Shown: positions 21,421 to 34,651 of the stretch, in pieces
Numbering within the stretch: the first letter of the stretch is position 1
How the letters are laid out: the number at the start of each line of letters is the position of its first letter
NCBI GenBank assembly: GCA_021596325.1
Contig: JAKGDA010000029.1
Coordinates: 186,001-250,000, forward strand
Direction: 5' to 3'
Length of the DNA stretch: 64,000 nt
Origin: Parafenestella ontariensis
Taxonomy: Eukaryota > Ascomycota > Dothideomycetes > Pleosporales > Cucurbitariaceae
The notes under the pieces: generated by a model
Databases searched by the model: none
What the model saw: only the letters and a program-made list of their open reading frames with translations
What the model was told of the DNA's origin: nothing
Position numbers and translations under genes: made by a program

Positions 21421-23770
21421 TTAGCAGTCGCTGTTGAGTTTGTGTTTTGGCCATGCGTGGCCGGTTTCATCCCATTTCTGCATCCGTATTAGCGGAAAAC
21501 TTCCGCGCGGAAGGAATTATACCTACTGTGAGATTCACGTTCGTGTAGGCGTTCTGATGATTCTGGATGTATTCCGTCGTTTCAAAGCCGGGAGGATCGC
21601 AAGTTACCATTTTTTCGCCCGTCTTCTGGTACCATCGTACATAGTCGACTCGCATGACGGCGGGGAAAATTAGACGCTCCCAGTCGATCCAGGTCCAGCT
21701 GTTACTGATGCCCAGGTTGAGAATCAACGACATGGGCTCCTCGGATACTTGGCGAGCTTTGACATTGCCATTAGGTCCGATGGCGCGGCCGTCCAACATG
21801 AACATGGTCTGGTCCCCAACCTTCCAGTTGATGTATGCATCTTTGCCTTCGCCAGGCGCGTACTCGAACGAGTAGCGTTGATATTGGTTCCCGTCATACC
21901 AGTCCTTGTTTAGATTTGTGGTCGCAGAAATAGCCTGTTGATATGGACCACCAGTATAGCTGTTGTACCAACTGAGACTGTAGTCAGGAAACGCACTGAA
22001 GTTGTAATTCGGATACCAAAAAATATCGAATGGGGCCACTTGGTAGCTCTGCGTAGCAATTGGCATGTTCTGGGGTGCGTAGGTAGCTCCCACCTCGATG
22101 ATGTCGATCTCGGGTGCGCCTCTGCCAGTTCCTGGCGTGGGGTGGTCCTCCCCAGGGCATGTGCAAGAAGGAAGTCGTTGCCCGGGCAGATAAGAAATTC
22201 CGTCAGAGCTCGACTGGTTCGGCGTAATGCCAGCGTCGCAAGCCTGGTAAGTATAAGGCCACATTCCGTCCGTTGTACTCAAGTAGCCCGGTCGTCCAAG
22301 ATTACCCATCGTCCACGCACCAGGCCAAAGTCCGGGTACACCTGCTGGCCCTGGCAGAGACACTGAGACTTCAAAGATGCCGCCCTTGAAGCAAAGGTGA
22401 TTCCAACTATTCAGCATGCCAGAGCGGAATTGGAGGCCGTGATTCATGAACCTATCCAAGCGCAACTCTAGCGTTCCGTCGTAGGTGGTTACTGCATCCG
22501 GGTCGTACCACGCCAGATCCTGTGTCGCACCGTACCAGAAGTCGCCCGCATAAAAGTAGGGGTCATCTCCTTCGTAAAACGTACGGTTGTTTTCGTTGAA
22601 TTCATCGGAAAATACCAACTCGTATTCATCACCATACGCTCCCTTCTTCGTCATTGCAGCCTTCGGAGTATCGGGGTCGATCAGTCCGCTGCGCAGATTC
22701 TCCAGGAACGGATAGGTCTTGTCATTGACCGTCGCCCATGGCTGGGGTTTGAATGGATTCGGTATAGGCAATCCGTACGAGGTATTGTAATCGATGATAC
22801 CCACGGCGGACAATATAGGAAGCCCGATAAAAACGAAGAGAAGACCGAAAATCATCACAAAGAGGCCAATCGTTGAGACGATGCTCTCCTTGGAGAGGTG
22901 GTCCCTCATCTTTGGCTTGTAGTTGATGTCATCGTCGGGATGCGGCATGTGCATCTCGTCATCGTCTTCTGCTTCATCGCTTATCAACGGCCATGCTGCC
23001 ATGCCCTTCTCCTCATAGGGCGCGGCTAAGCGATCGTCTATGAATGACACATTCTTTTCTGGGTCATACAAGGTGTTGAGCTTCGTTGTTGAGGCATTTG
23101 GTGTCAAGAACGGGTTAGCAGGAGTCGTCGTTCCTGATATTAATGGGTGCTTTGAAGTTGCTCGGAGATCAGAGAACGAACTCCTCGCGCTGTTAGAAAA
23201 TGGATTGAAGTATCGCGTGTAATCAGTGCCCAGATCTTGCAAGGTCAACGGGCTGCCTGGAGATCGGACGGTCTGGCTGGGAAGATCTGGAGTACTTTTA
23301 TTCTGCGGTCGCAGTAATGAAGGCCGAACCGGAAGCCGTAGGCGAGAATTCTTATCGCTAGCAGTCACGGGCCGGATTGAAATCGCCGGCGCATTGCTAG
23401 TCGAGTATAGTAGCCCTCGTTCAGGACTTGCATCGCGGTGAACTGACCTCGAAGACGTCGGATTCAGAGGGGACGACACAGATGGCGAAAACGGCGACGG
23501 CTGTAGGTGCTGTGTCGTTCGAGGCAAGCCAAAGTCGAATTCCAGGTCTGACGCTGAACTGGCGCTGTCGTCCGAGATCCTGTTCTGCGGTCGATCAGGC
23601 GCCCTTGCGTCCTGGCTAGTTCCTTCCGTGCCGGGCCCGCGCAGGAACGCGGCTTCCTTCTCCGCATTTAAACTCGACGTCGACCGCCCGAATTGCTCCA
23701 CGTCGCTCGCTGCATTTGTGTCCGAGTACCTCGACGATGTGTATGATGCGGCTCTTTTCAGTGGGGCCAT
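21421..23770 (-). CDS. KRE6: SKN1/KRE6 family beta-glucan synthesis protein (GH16-like)
   Basis: Exon 1 is 23770-21527 and exon 2 is 21477-21421 with a 49-nt intron, giving 766 aa. SKN1/KRE6 proteins are type II membrane proteins of the secretory route needed for beta-1,6-glucan. A long serine-rich cytosolic part (1-296) precedes one membrane anchor (about 297-324, TIGLFVMIFGLLFVFIGLPI). The lumenal part starts with YELVFSDEFN and has the GH16-type catalytic signature EIDIIEVG. The 57-nt last exon supplies KWDETGHAWPKHKLNSDC, matching the usual SWPKN...DGC end; without the splice the protein would end abnormally. The ATG at 23770 (MAPLKRAASY) is used because the frame above begins with GTG. 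A paralogous name, SKN1, is equally possible. Confidence 0.93.
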
Positions 23771-24945
23771 GATGCCCACTTGTTTGGCGGCAGGAACCCG
23801 CTATGCCCCAACTTTCTCCCCACAACTCTCCGCAAGCGTACAGCTCGCACCCACTGCTGCTGTATCCCTCTAGCAGTCTTCTCTGGGTGCTCTTATGACA
23901 TGCTCGAGTGCAAAGGATCGAAGTGGTGCGACGGGTGTCGCCGAGCGAAGGGAACGCGAGGGCAGCGCTGGGTTTAGCGTAGGAGCGCGAGGTGGAGGAT
24001 CGGGAGCGTGGACAAGGGTCCTGGGAGCGATCGTAACTAGGACTCGCGATTTAAGCTGCACGGGAAACGGTGAATTAGAACAACAAAACAAACAAAGAGC
24101 GCTGCAAACGAGTGAATAGACTCCGAAGAGTTCAGCGGTAGCGAGGGTGAGTAGTGAGGTCAAGACACGGAGGTGCGGTTTTGTTGGGTCAGTGTCCGAG
24201 AGACAAGCATGGATAGTACCAATTGGTGGTGAATCCACGTGTGACTGCTGCCCAGCCAATCACCGCCCCGTCACTTCGCCCCAATTTATCTCCAGCCGCT
24301 TCGAGAGAAAGACAATATCGACTCCCTTTTCCTCTTCTGTCCGACCTTGCGTCGCTTAAACTGTCCTCGAGACCCAGACTGGTCTTGCCACAATCCCAAC
24401 GTCGCAACTTCGACAGAATTTCCTGACTTTGGCGAGCTGGACCATGCTGGCAGTGCCTTATCTTTGGGCTTACAACCCCCTCCTACCACTCGCTGCTGTT
24501 TTCGTGCATGGATAAGGTCGCACTTGGGCAGCGCGCATACCATGCCACGGGCACCCCTCCGATCCAGGATCCACGGATCCTCAAGCACAGACGCAGTTCG
24601 AATTGACATTGCCAGGTGCGACGAACCTTGTGGAAATAGCGAAGCATCAATTAAGGAGACTATATGCCGACTGTTATCACGATAAGCAGCCAGGGCACTG
24701 TCTTAGTCCTCGCTCGTCTATCTCTAACCCAGCTGGTTGTATCCGTCCTTCAATGTGCCTCGACGCTGTGGTATCGGACCGCACAATCATAAACAACGAT
24801 TTGACGCCTATCTACTAGCGCCCGCAATCCTATAGTGCATATCGTTGCATCGCTTGCACAAACGCATAGCAAAACCTTGCTGGCTGGCGAACAGAAATCT
24901 ATCCAGAAGCTGGGTCCCCACCTGAAAGACGACTACTAGTCGACT
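23771..24945. promoter_or_regulatory. Upstream region of SKN1/KRE6 gene
   Basis: These 1.2 kb run between the SKN1/KRE6 start and the 3' end of the thiamine pyrophosphokinase gene. Small frames (23870-24259 -, 24347-24685 +) have no recognisable features. It presumably contains promoter and long 5' UTR. Confidence 0.45.
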
Positions 24946-25799
24946 TCAACGGCCTTCTGAATCTTGTAACGGCGCTCGTTCTATCGTAAACAAAATCGGC
25001 GCGGTCGTCTCAACCACAACCTCATCTGCTTGAACGTGGTTACTCGTGCTCACCATGCGCCCCATCTGCGTCTCCCACTCTTTAACATCCCACTCCAACC
25101 CCGTCGTCGAAATCCTCGCAGGCCCATATATCGGCAGCAACCCAATATTCTCCGTAAATATTCCACTCCCTCTTAGCCCGCGAATCACATTCCGCGGACT
25201 CTTCAGAATAAACGAAAGACTGCATTCAGAAAATAGCCACAGCCGCAAATTCGCATGCTTCGTCTCTTCCCGGATCATCTCGTGCAATAAACCCAAACCC
25301 TGATCGACTCTCCCACCCAGAGTCCCCAGGACAAGAACATCCTGCAGACTGGTAGAAGATACCCGCGACGAGATCTTCTGCATACACTTGCCGAAATCCG
25401 TGCTAACCTGGTCGTGGGCCTGCGACACGTCGACTCCCTGTGTCGCGTAGTAGTCACGCACATCGTCGCGCAGTGAGTCAAGATCCCCATGTACCGCATC
25501 GGGTAACTATGAGACATGTTAGCGGGCGCGCAAGTCGCGGTACACTGGGTGCTAGGGTTCCGCACATATTGGTTTCGTTGCTCTGCCAATTCCCCCGTAA
25601 ACATATCAAACACTCTATTAGCGCCTCCATCGGCACATATCCGGTATTTGGTGTGTTTCCAAAGTCGCGAAAAAGCTGCGAAATGAGCGATTGGCTGGTT
25701 TAAGATGACTAGGTTGGGAGGGGTTGAAGAATCTTCTGGGTGGTTGCTTTCGGCGAGGAATCTTGCCGGGTGTAGTTCAGTTGTTTCGGGGAGACTCAT
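24946..25799 (-). CDS. THI80: Thiamine pyrophosphokinase
   Basis: Exon 1 is 25799-25566 and exon 2 is 25506-24946 with a 59-nt intron, giving 264 aa. The enzyme transfers pyrophosphate from ATP to thiamine to make thiamine diphosphate in the cytosol. Landmarks in order are NQPIAHF, ICADGGANR (54-62), LPDAVHGDLDSLRDD (79-93) and STDFGKC, then LGTLGGRVDQGLGLLHEM and near the end GLEWDVKEW, all typical of eukaryotic TPK. The splice is needed to place GDLDS in frame; the branch-like GCTAAC lies just before the acceptor. Length is close to that of other fungal members. The gene is alone at the border of a gene-poor region; its 5' side faces the Zn2Cys6 gene 2.8 kb away. Confidence 0.93.
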
Positions 25800-28559
25800 G
25801 TTTCTAGGTTTAAGATGAAAATTAAGGATACTGGATAGATGAGGTCAAGCTGAAGGAGAGCGATGGTGGTGACGCGGAATAGAGCGGCAGGTGCAATGCA
25901 GATACGCGACGATCTAGCTGAAAGCGCGCTAGTCGATCGCGGCTTCCCGCATATCTCACACGACATCTCTCGAAGTCTCTATAACGATCGAACGGTTGAA
26001 ATTATATTTTGTCTTCGTTGCGCGGCGTAGTGCAGGCTGAAGCCTATCGCCACCGGTCCTCTATATATTGGGGGTCGGGGTTGACCCATCGCTGAAAGTC
26101 GCAATCGACCCCGCCGCAGACGTTTCCCGACGTACATCACCGAGCTCAGTCTATCATCAAGAGCGCACCGCACTGGATGCTTAGTCTTCACTCCTTATCT
26201 ACTCTGATCCGAAATCGATATACTGGGTGTTTATCGATGCCAATGTTGGGTTAAGTCACCTACAACTTGCCCTAGTAATCAAATTGATAATCACGGCCCC
26301 ATCCCCACATTTTGAGATCTACATGTTGACATGATAATGGTTTAAGGTATGACATTTAGTGTGTAATCGACGCTATCTGTAGTTTGTTATGACATATTGT
26401 TGCTGGGGCAAGTTCGAGCTGGATATGTGAGACAATGAGGACGTGGAACTTGTGGGTATCGGGTGATGGCAAGTGACAACCAACTCGTATTATCAAGGTC
26501 GGCGCACTTGAAACGTATTCAATGGAGCTGATTCCTCAGTTTTGAACCGATGGTTTTGTTTCAACGCTAAATATTCTATCTCAATGAGCTACCAAGTGTA
26601 TGACCGCTATAGACGGTCTGGGAGGTTATCTCCATGACTCGTTCTGTGGGGGCGTCGGACAATTGAATAGTAAGGCAGGTCCAAGGTGTAGTTCAACAGT
26701 AGTGAAGAAGGATCTATCGTGAATAAGCAATCCGGAACATGATGAACCTCTACTAATGGGCTGCATTTACTTGAATTATCACACCTTAGGGGAAAGGTAT
26801 GCCTGTTCTGGCACTCCGAGTCCGCCATCTGCCTACTTTGGATCTCATTATCACCTATTTGAGAAGGTTTGTTTTTGGCAGCCTCATGGAAGAACGTCTA
26901 CGGGCTTGGAACATGTTTCAGTGTCGTCGCTATTATGTATAGCGTCCCATATCTGATCATTCAGCATCGACGTTATATTTACAGCGCACAACTCCGACGA
27001 AACGTGTGAAGGCGGGACAGATCGTCAATAGTAGCTGGTGAACGTCTGTGAAAGAAGTGGACGTGCGATGGAACCCTGGAAATAGTCGTTACCTCCTCCG
27101 AATCTTGCTCCCTAAGTCAGGACGTGATGTGGTGGAGCAGTCGGATCCGGGACGTTGCTGAGAGCCCAAAACCGCTGTGCAAGGTTTGGCGGCGCTAAAA
27201 CAGTAAGAGAATTTCCAGAAGGAGGGACCGCGAGGCTCTTTGATCGTCTTTGTAGTCGGTCGTCAATCGCGTCTGGGGTAAAGATATTACCCGACGCTCT
27301 CGACACAGTAGTGAGATGTTTTGGTCACCGAGGCTGGTCTGCACGTCACTCATAGATGACGTCGAGCGCACACGACACCCCAACAGTCGCGCTCACTTGC
27401 CAGCATAAGCAAAGCGACAATAGGTACAGAGTAATACAGAGGAATTCCTTTCGTAATGCTTGAATTGTCGCCGATGTCGCCTGCTCTGCAAGTCAAGGCT
27501 CCGGGAGTGCGCGAACCCGATGAAGCATGCCCTGGCCCCGCACCTAAAACTCTCAAGGCTGGGTTCAGTCGACACCTCACCACACCACGCCACAACTCAC
27601 TGTCCGTCCACGCCTCCAGATGGGCTTGCAGTAGCAGCATACTTCCCAGGTACTACAACGCCTCAATCCTGGCTCGTCGGCCCCAATCGCCTAATCTCTA
27701 CACACGCCGTGCGGTTGCCTTTGAGGCCCTTCTCCGCCTGAGGACCCTGTCGTTAACCAACGCTGCATTGCTTTCCAAATTTAATGTTAACAACTCGTGA
27801 TATCTCCCTTGCAAGCTGTGCACAGTATGGGTTAGCTGCGCTAATAGCTTCCAACCTTCTGCTGATGGCAGTTAATCTCCAGCAACGACTTGGAATCTCA
27901 TATCAGTCACCCACCGTATGATCCATACACGCAACCACCTGCGCACTCAATCCCAGAGGGCTTAAGCCACCCCAAAATACGAATACTGCCTGTCATCATC
28001 ATGAAGCTAAGATGCTCAGATCCACCAGCACGGTTCCTGTCAGCATGCATGACATCCCTTGTCACCATCCGCATGCTGAAACGGCACTTAACTTGCCTAC
28101 TTCAACAACGTACGTCCGATATGGCGCATCACCCCCGTCGATCCTGGGGCGAAATCCGGCAGGAGGCACGCCTAGACGCTTGGGCCAGGCTTAGAGCTCA
28201 AGAGGGTCGACAGCGCCTCTGCAGCGCTAGTCCGGACCATTTTTGATGTAGAGCTGTATGCACCGGAAAGGTAATCCAGATCGTGAGCTTAGTGGTCCCT
28301 CGCTTGAGAGCCGACTTTGCACAGGGCAGCCGTTAGAGACACCTCTCAGTCGTAGCCAAGCCCGACCTCCACTCGGATGGGAGGATTATAACCACGTAAG
28401 ATCCCAATCTTTGGATAAGCAGAGCATCTGCCCCGAGTTTAACAAGGAATACGATTTGTATAACTATTATTACCCCTCCATCGCGTCCCACTCTTATAGA
28501 CACTCTTTACCTTCAGTTTACCCTATTCTTCCCGTTCCAGCGCACATTACCATTACAGT
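25800..28559. other. Gene-poor region upstream of Zn2Cys6 factor
   Basis: In these 2.8 kb I see no convincing gene. 26200-27100 is AT-richer with many stops in all frames; 27100-28250 has several short frames (27456-27800, 27890-28246) without motifs. No long terminal repeats, terminal inverted repeats or transposase motifs were found by eye. Promoters of the flanking divergent genes must lie here. Confidence 0.4.
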
Positions 28560-29673
28560 ATGGATCTACCGGCTACGATCGAGTCGACACCCTCCACCAC
28601 TACACAGTATTGCACGTCGACGCAGCAACCGCACAACCCTTACGCAAGGATGTCTTCGAGGAGAGCGATTGCATGTGTTACTTGTGCCAAAGCAAAGACG
28701 AAGTGCGACAAAGCTGTAAGCAGTCCCTTCATCTCATCTAATGATGTTCAGGTCTGTTGATACTTCTCTTCAGTTACCATCATGTTCCCGCTGCATCACC
28801 AAAGGCATCAAGTGTGACCCAAGATCGACACGTCGAACATCAGACAACAGCTACCGAGCAAATGTAAAGAAAGCATTCGTATCGCCCAAGAGATATCACT
28901 CTACCAGCACCGTGCCAACATTGAAATACCCTTCTCCTCGAAATACACCTGCTTCAAGCCGACAAAGGGCCATGCGCGCCGCCTCGCATATCGACTTTCG
29001 CACCGCCGTGAAGACGAGCCAACAAGCTTCAGGCATCTCGGGATATCCGATGCTTACCCCTCTTCCAACCTACGCACCTCAAATAGTAGATGAATGCTAC
29101 TCGTATTCAAGTAGTCCCGAGCAGAACTCGAGGGGCTACACACAAGAAATGGAGTTAAACACCTTTCCCATCTCAGGCCGCCTAACGCCACAAACACCAG
29201 AACCGATCGTCTATCATGAACCATTATCTATGGGAGAGCATCTAGACCATTACATGACTCCTCAGTCATGGTCCGACGAAGCGATAGTCTCAGCTGGACT
29301 TGTCTTTGATCCTGATTTGACGGCGATGCTCCCCACGGACATGTGGTCCGCGCCTGAGCCTGAGCACATGATGTCAATCGCTCAGATATCCTGGCCTCAA
29401 CCTTCTCTCTCGGTGTCTCCTCAGCACATGTCAGCTGAAATAATATCACACACGCACGGTGTGCCTTCATTGACTACTAGCGAATGTTCAGTGGAAGACT
29501 TTAACACTTTAGGGATCAACCCAGAGGAATGGTCAATCTACCAGCCGAGCATCACTCACATGAACATGGGAACCATTGTCACTCCGGCACCCTTCATGCA
29601 TGACCTGAACTCTGTTCCGAGCCACGCGCCTCTCTGGGAAGATGTCTTCATAGCCGGTTCCTCGCCATACTAG
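28560..29673 (+). CDS. Small Zn2Cys6 binuclear-cluster transcription factor
   Basis: Exon 1 is 28560-28715 and exon 2 is 28774-29673 with a 58-nt intron, giving 351 aa. The six cysteines C39, C42, C49, C56, C59 and C66 (CVTCAKAKTKC, then CSRCITKGIKC) form a complete GAL4-type zinc cluster, followed by a basic stretch (DPRSTRR). The intron lies between the third and fourth cysteines. The rest is low in hydrophobic blocks and rich in Pro, Ser, Thr and Met. I do not see the fungal-specific (MHR) middle domain, so it resembles short AflR-like regulators in layout. It probably binds DNA in the nucleus; targets are unknown, since no metabolic cluster is beside it. An in-frame ATG at 28650 (MSSRRAIACV) is an alternative start. 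Confidence 0.88.
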
Positions 29674-32600
29674 ACACATCTTGATGTCTATCGGGACCGG
29701 CACACATTGCGCACGATTATTTCGTCGGATCCGAGTTTCCCATCATCACTGTGCATGTGGGGTACAGCCTCGGGGATGTTGTCTACCCATTAGTCCCCGA
29801 GCTGACGCTCTACATTGCCGAACACCAAACGTCACTTCACTTGCAGTAAGCACATAATTCTCACCACACGAAAATGATCAACTCTAGATACTAACAGGCG
29901 GGCATTTTCAGCTGTTCAGTGTTTCCTGCGCATTGCGACAGGTCACTTCCCGGGTTGCGCATTTCAGCATGCGCGATCTTGCACACGTCTGAGAGCCGCA
30001 AAGGGTATGCAACAGGCAAAGCACTATCCAGTGTAGATAATAGAGCTAATGAAATATTGCAGGAGTTTGTTCGATTGCTTTACTACAAGTTCAAGAAAGG
30101 AGTTCACATGAAGAGCCGCACACCCTCTGGATCATGAAATAACGCACCTCTCAGTATTTTTCTGGTGAACGCTAGGCAAGATCAGCGCGTACGTATTCTG
30201 AGCAATCTTCCTTGTGCCCTGGTCAGACACTGTCCTCATTGCCACCGAAGTACGTCTCTATCACTGAACTCCGAAAGCTCACATGATCGCGAGAATCGTT
30301 GGACGAATCAGGGAACACGTCTTGAGCCTTCATCGAAGAGTATCGGAAGCAATGACTATTCGCCAATCTTTGACCTATCAGGGTTGCTTCAACCAACCTA
30401 GACTAGTGGATCAGGAGCATGGGTGAGCGAGGGTGTAGGTCTCGTGACGGATCGCTTCGATGTCGAACTTCAGCACTAGACACAAAATACCATTTCATCA
30501 TCATTCGAGCTTCTTCAGCCGCTCTTCGCAAGTCTAATACGTACATCTACCATAATTCTGGAACCAATATGCAAAGTCGATCACCCAAGCCCTCGCTTCC
30601 AGTGTCCGTATCCAACTCCGAGCACACGACGCGTAGTCCCTTGTTCAACCTAGCCACGACACGAGAATATAACGACTTTACGATTGGGTAAGATATCCTT
30701 TTTGCTTGTTCTTCCAATTTTTCGTATAGTGACTCCTGCTCTCTCGAATAAATTCCGATTTTCCCCGCCTAAGAGGGTAGTCGCCTCCGCTTGCCCCCCG
30801 CACGGCTAAAACGTCTTTATGATTGCAGTGTTTGGATTGGCCAATACTACCAGATGGCTTGCGTCCCCACATACCTCGAACTTTCCTCCATCTACGATTC
30901 ATGCCTTTCGGGCCTTGGGCCATCATGGCGCGACTTGTAATAGCACTTCTATTACTATCCTCGCCCCACTCCCAAAGCTTCACTACTGTAGTCCTCACCA
31001 CTAGTTGCCATACCCTCGCGTTACTAATTCGGACTAAAGGTACTAATCTTTGTCCCACGCACACTACACTGAAGCCACAACCGGCATTTAGTCAATCAGA
31101 TTAGCAAGCGCTAAATATACCACATCGTCTATTCGCTCCTACAACGGACTTCACCAGCCACTTGCCAGCCCACATTTGTGGCTAGAACCCCTACTTACAT
31201 CCTGCTAGTCATCAGTCATCAGTGACTAGGTAGTCGGATATCGTTTCGCATGTCTGAGGTGTAGGCCCTGGAGTCACTGCAGGACCCTTTTCCATGGCTG
31301 TTGTGCATTGTGCCTGGGCACGACTTCATGTATGCAGAAGCATGCGGGTGTATGTTGTGTAAGGCGAGGTAGCCCTTGGAAATGGACATCGGTATGATTG
31401 GACGATAGAGGGCAATTGTCCTGTACTAGTAAGTCGTCGCGACACCCGATGGCTGATCGGTGGCATTACTATCTATACCGGGTATGAAAATGAGTTGAAC
31501 TTAATCTATATGACCCTATCTTTCGCTGGAGTTTTCAGTAAGTTTATACACCAGTGCTTACCCTCCAACATCAACTCTACCTTACTATACTTTTTCCCCA
31601 CTTCCAGAATCAATTCCACGTACTTCAGCACTACCAAGCTGACAGCCTCCGACTCACCGATTACGCATTAGCCCAGGGCCGACCAAACCTTCTATGCGAC
31701 GAATCACAGAGCAACCCCACAGCCACGGCGCTTGTCAAAACCCTAGTTCCTGCGTCATCAACACAGACCAACAGTGAAAGACGCATTAGGCTAGCCCAGT
31801 AGATCATCGCCGGCGACTGGGGTCAGGGGTAAATTCCAGTCTATCTTTAGCGCCGCGATTGGCGGGGTTCGGGAACATCTGGTGGCTGTCTCTTATCGAT
31901 ACCTACCGTCTCCTCCACATCAGCTGTTCAGTTCCACGTATGCTTCAGGGTAGTCATGTCATGCCTTGGATGCAGGAACGCAGGATTCCCCATGGAGGGT
32001 TTGAGAGGTAAGCAGTACGAACCGAACTCAACTGACTGCATCATGTACCTGTATGAATGTAGAAAAAGACTTACGCAGACAATCCCAGCAACCACGAAGC
32101 CGGTAGTGCTATCTCGTATACAATATATCGCGGGCCAAATACCCGTTTCTCCGGCAACAAGTACCGCACACGATGCGGCTCAAGTACTACCGGAGCGCAT
32201 ACAGCATAGCATCAAGGTCTGTATGGACATGCGTTACGTAGCCACCACTTAGTCTTTCCAGCCCATCAGAGTTGCGTGCCGTTCCCATAGCTTACCCAGC
32301 TCTACATGGCTAGATGACCATTCACAAGACCTCCCGCAACAAAGTTCAACACAGGATTGGCCATGTCTCGCCGCATTCCCGCACCCATCCGCTCTCGCTT
32401 CGCAATCCTGTACAGTTACGGCACGGACACTGTTCGCAGCTAACGACGCCTCCCATCGCATGACAGCCCAGTTTTTCCCTTATCCACAATCCAGAGCCGT
32501 CCGAAAAGCCAAAGAAAAAGCCAATCCCATTATCTTCGCCGTCTTGCCATCCAATGAGAGAACGTGCATGCAGCTGTTCAATCCAGGGACTTCGTTCAAG

Positions 32601-34651
32601 CCGCGTGGGCTGCTAGGATGCAGCTTGCAGCCTTTCCAAGCCTGGTTATGGCACGGACACGGTTCACGAGGCATAGGTAGGCGCTGCGTGGCAGAAGCCT
32701 CTCTTGCGCTAGTGTCCAAGCTCTCGGGCCGTTCCACAACAGGTGTTAGCGAGCCTGAATGTGTCCGCGGAGTCTCTTCCGTTTGTGGGTTGGTTGCCAT
32801 GTTCTTGTTAGGTAGGGTTACAGGGTAGCTAGTCATGGTCAAGGTCACTGACAAGGGGACAATAGTTAGGAAGCGGTGAAGAGAGGAGATGCTGTTCAGA
32901 TCCTTGTATGATCACCGGATAGCTGCCGGAGAAGCTTCAACGAAGGAAAGTTGCGGGCTGTCCCGCAGAGATCTGGACGGGTACAGGTAGGTAGATAGGC
33001 GTTAACCGGTCAACAAGTCGAAGCCACTTCACAAACTCCATGATCAACATGATCCGATTGTACCTACACTCGCTAGTGCTCACTGACTGCGAGGAACCGC
33101 ATCTCACTGCGCCCACCCTTGTATCTCCACATGCACTCCTCCCGGGGCGCTCAAAGGATAAAGTTTGCCACTTGTCTTCTCCATCACCCCAAGAACGAAT
33201 ATCCCCGTAAGCGCCTCCTGCGGCAGCTCACGGGCTCTTAGTCCAACACGAGCCGTCCCTCTCGGTCGGGACGCCCGAGGTCACCCCGGAAGACCCACCA
33301 CCGCGTACCCCTACCAGACCTGCTGACACCGCAAGCCTGGTCGAGGGAAGCTGGAGCTCGCTGCTTCTCCACCTCGATTCGCCACGTGCAGAAGAGACGC
33401 GTAAGAATTTAACCGGTCGGTCGAAGAGAGCCGGTGGGATGGTTGAGGGGGAGTGGAGGGCGAGAGAGAGACTTAGAGAGACTTGTGGTTGACGCGCCGG
33501 TATCGCACTGTGGCCTGGACGGCGATGTAGCCATGTGGAGCGCATGATAGGCATGCCATTGACGCGTAAATTGTGGAGGGACTAGACCGAAGATCCACAT
33601 GGCTGCTGACGACTATGTTGGTTCCAAAACGGTAGTGATCAGGTCGTGATGTTGTAAACTTTGCGCAATTTCCGCGGGACCTTGCGGGAAAGGTCGGAAC
33701 TGTCAGCGCTCGAAAATAGATCCAGTTCCCCTCCATGAGGCAATGAATCTGGAATCCGTCCTATCGTCCGAAGAGTGATGACTAGGTGATCCTTACTCTC
33801 CCAAGCTCGCCACTGTCCAGACATGTATCGTATCAGGAGTGATGGGTGACGCCTGCATCTTTCATGCAGAACCGGCGTAAATTCCATGTTGGTATGTCTG
33901 TCGATCAGAGAGGACAGGCAGATTTCACTCCTATCACTATATCACACCACCGTCGTACGTCGTGATATGCCTGCTCTTCCTCGGGCGAAAGGTAAACTAT
34001 GGCGAGACCGAGAACATAGCGCAACAGCCGCGTGGAAGTTCTCACACTGCGATGAATCCGGCCACGCAAAAGAAGTAGTACGGCACTACACGGCCTCTGA
34101 CTTGTGTATCTTCCTTGGCCGAATCATCTAGACTCCATCGTTTCCGGGTATCGCCGTTCACTACGCTTATCCTCCCTACTTTCCGTGCATCAGCGCAGTA
34201 GTTTGTCATCGGGCTGTGAAGAGAGACTGACTAGAGGCTGCCATCGCCTGGCCAGCCAGCCATGAGGTGGCCTTTCGTCCTCCTGCAAGCCACATACCAT
34301 TAGATGCGTCGAAAAAGCGCCTCCGATGCGTATAACCGCATGGAGATGACTTGTTCTCCTTTATCTGTCTAGGTGTCGGACGTTAGTTGGCCACCAAGTC
34401 TCTAGCTCTATGTAGATGCGTCCGCAATCTACACCAAGGATGTAATTCATAACAGTTGGGGCCCGCATTCTGTGTACCGCCGTTTCCGAGGTCCTGAACA
34501 CGAGATATGCAATAAGAATGTTGGGAGCAACCTTAGGTATGAAAGATGGCCTCTTCGAGACAGTTGACAATGCATCCGCCTAACGTGAGATGAGGAAACT
34601 TGTCGTCTCGCAGGAGTTACGTTGGGGCACAGTGCTTCAAATACAATGGAC
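29674..34651. other. Five-kilobase gene-poor region
   Basis: Many short frames occur (30419-30691 +, 30678-31064 -, 31554-31802 +, 32460-32828 +, 32480-32854 -, 33228-33554 -), none with a family motif or a splice partner I trust. Small-scale structure: a 7-bp inverted repeat around 31205-31229 (CTAGTCA...TGACTAG) and an imperfect direct repeat at 32416-32436 and 32646-32666. No transposon ends or tRNA seen. Base composition is not extremely AT-rich, so strong repeat-induced mutation is not obvious. Confidence 0.4.
32416..32666. repeat. Imperfect ~20-bp direct repeat pair
   Basis: The core GGCACGGACAC with similar flanks (TTAYGGCACGGACACKGTTC) occurs at about 32416 and again at about 32646, 230 bp apart in the same orientation. 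It could be two copies of a binding site or chance; no gene is adjacent. Confidence 0.35.

Noticed and set aside
30419..30830. Small frame ending EYNDFTIG, resembling the start of a BTB domain, with a GTAAGA donor
   Set aside because: No acceptor restores a BTB continuation; the similarity is only a few residues.
31205..31229. Short inverted repeat CTAGTCA...TGACTAG as a possible transposon end
   Set aside because: Only 7-bp stems with an 11-nt loop; no second element or target duplication found.
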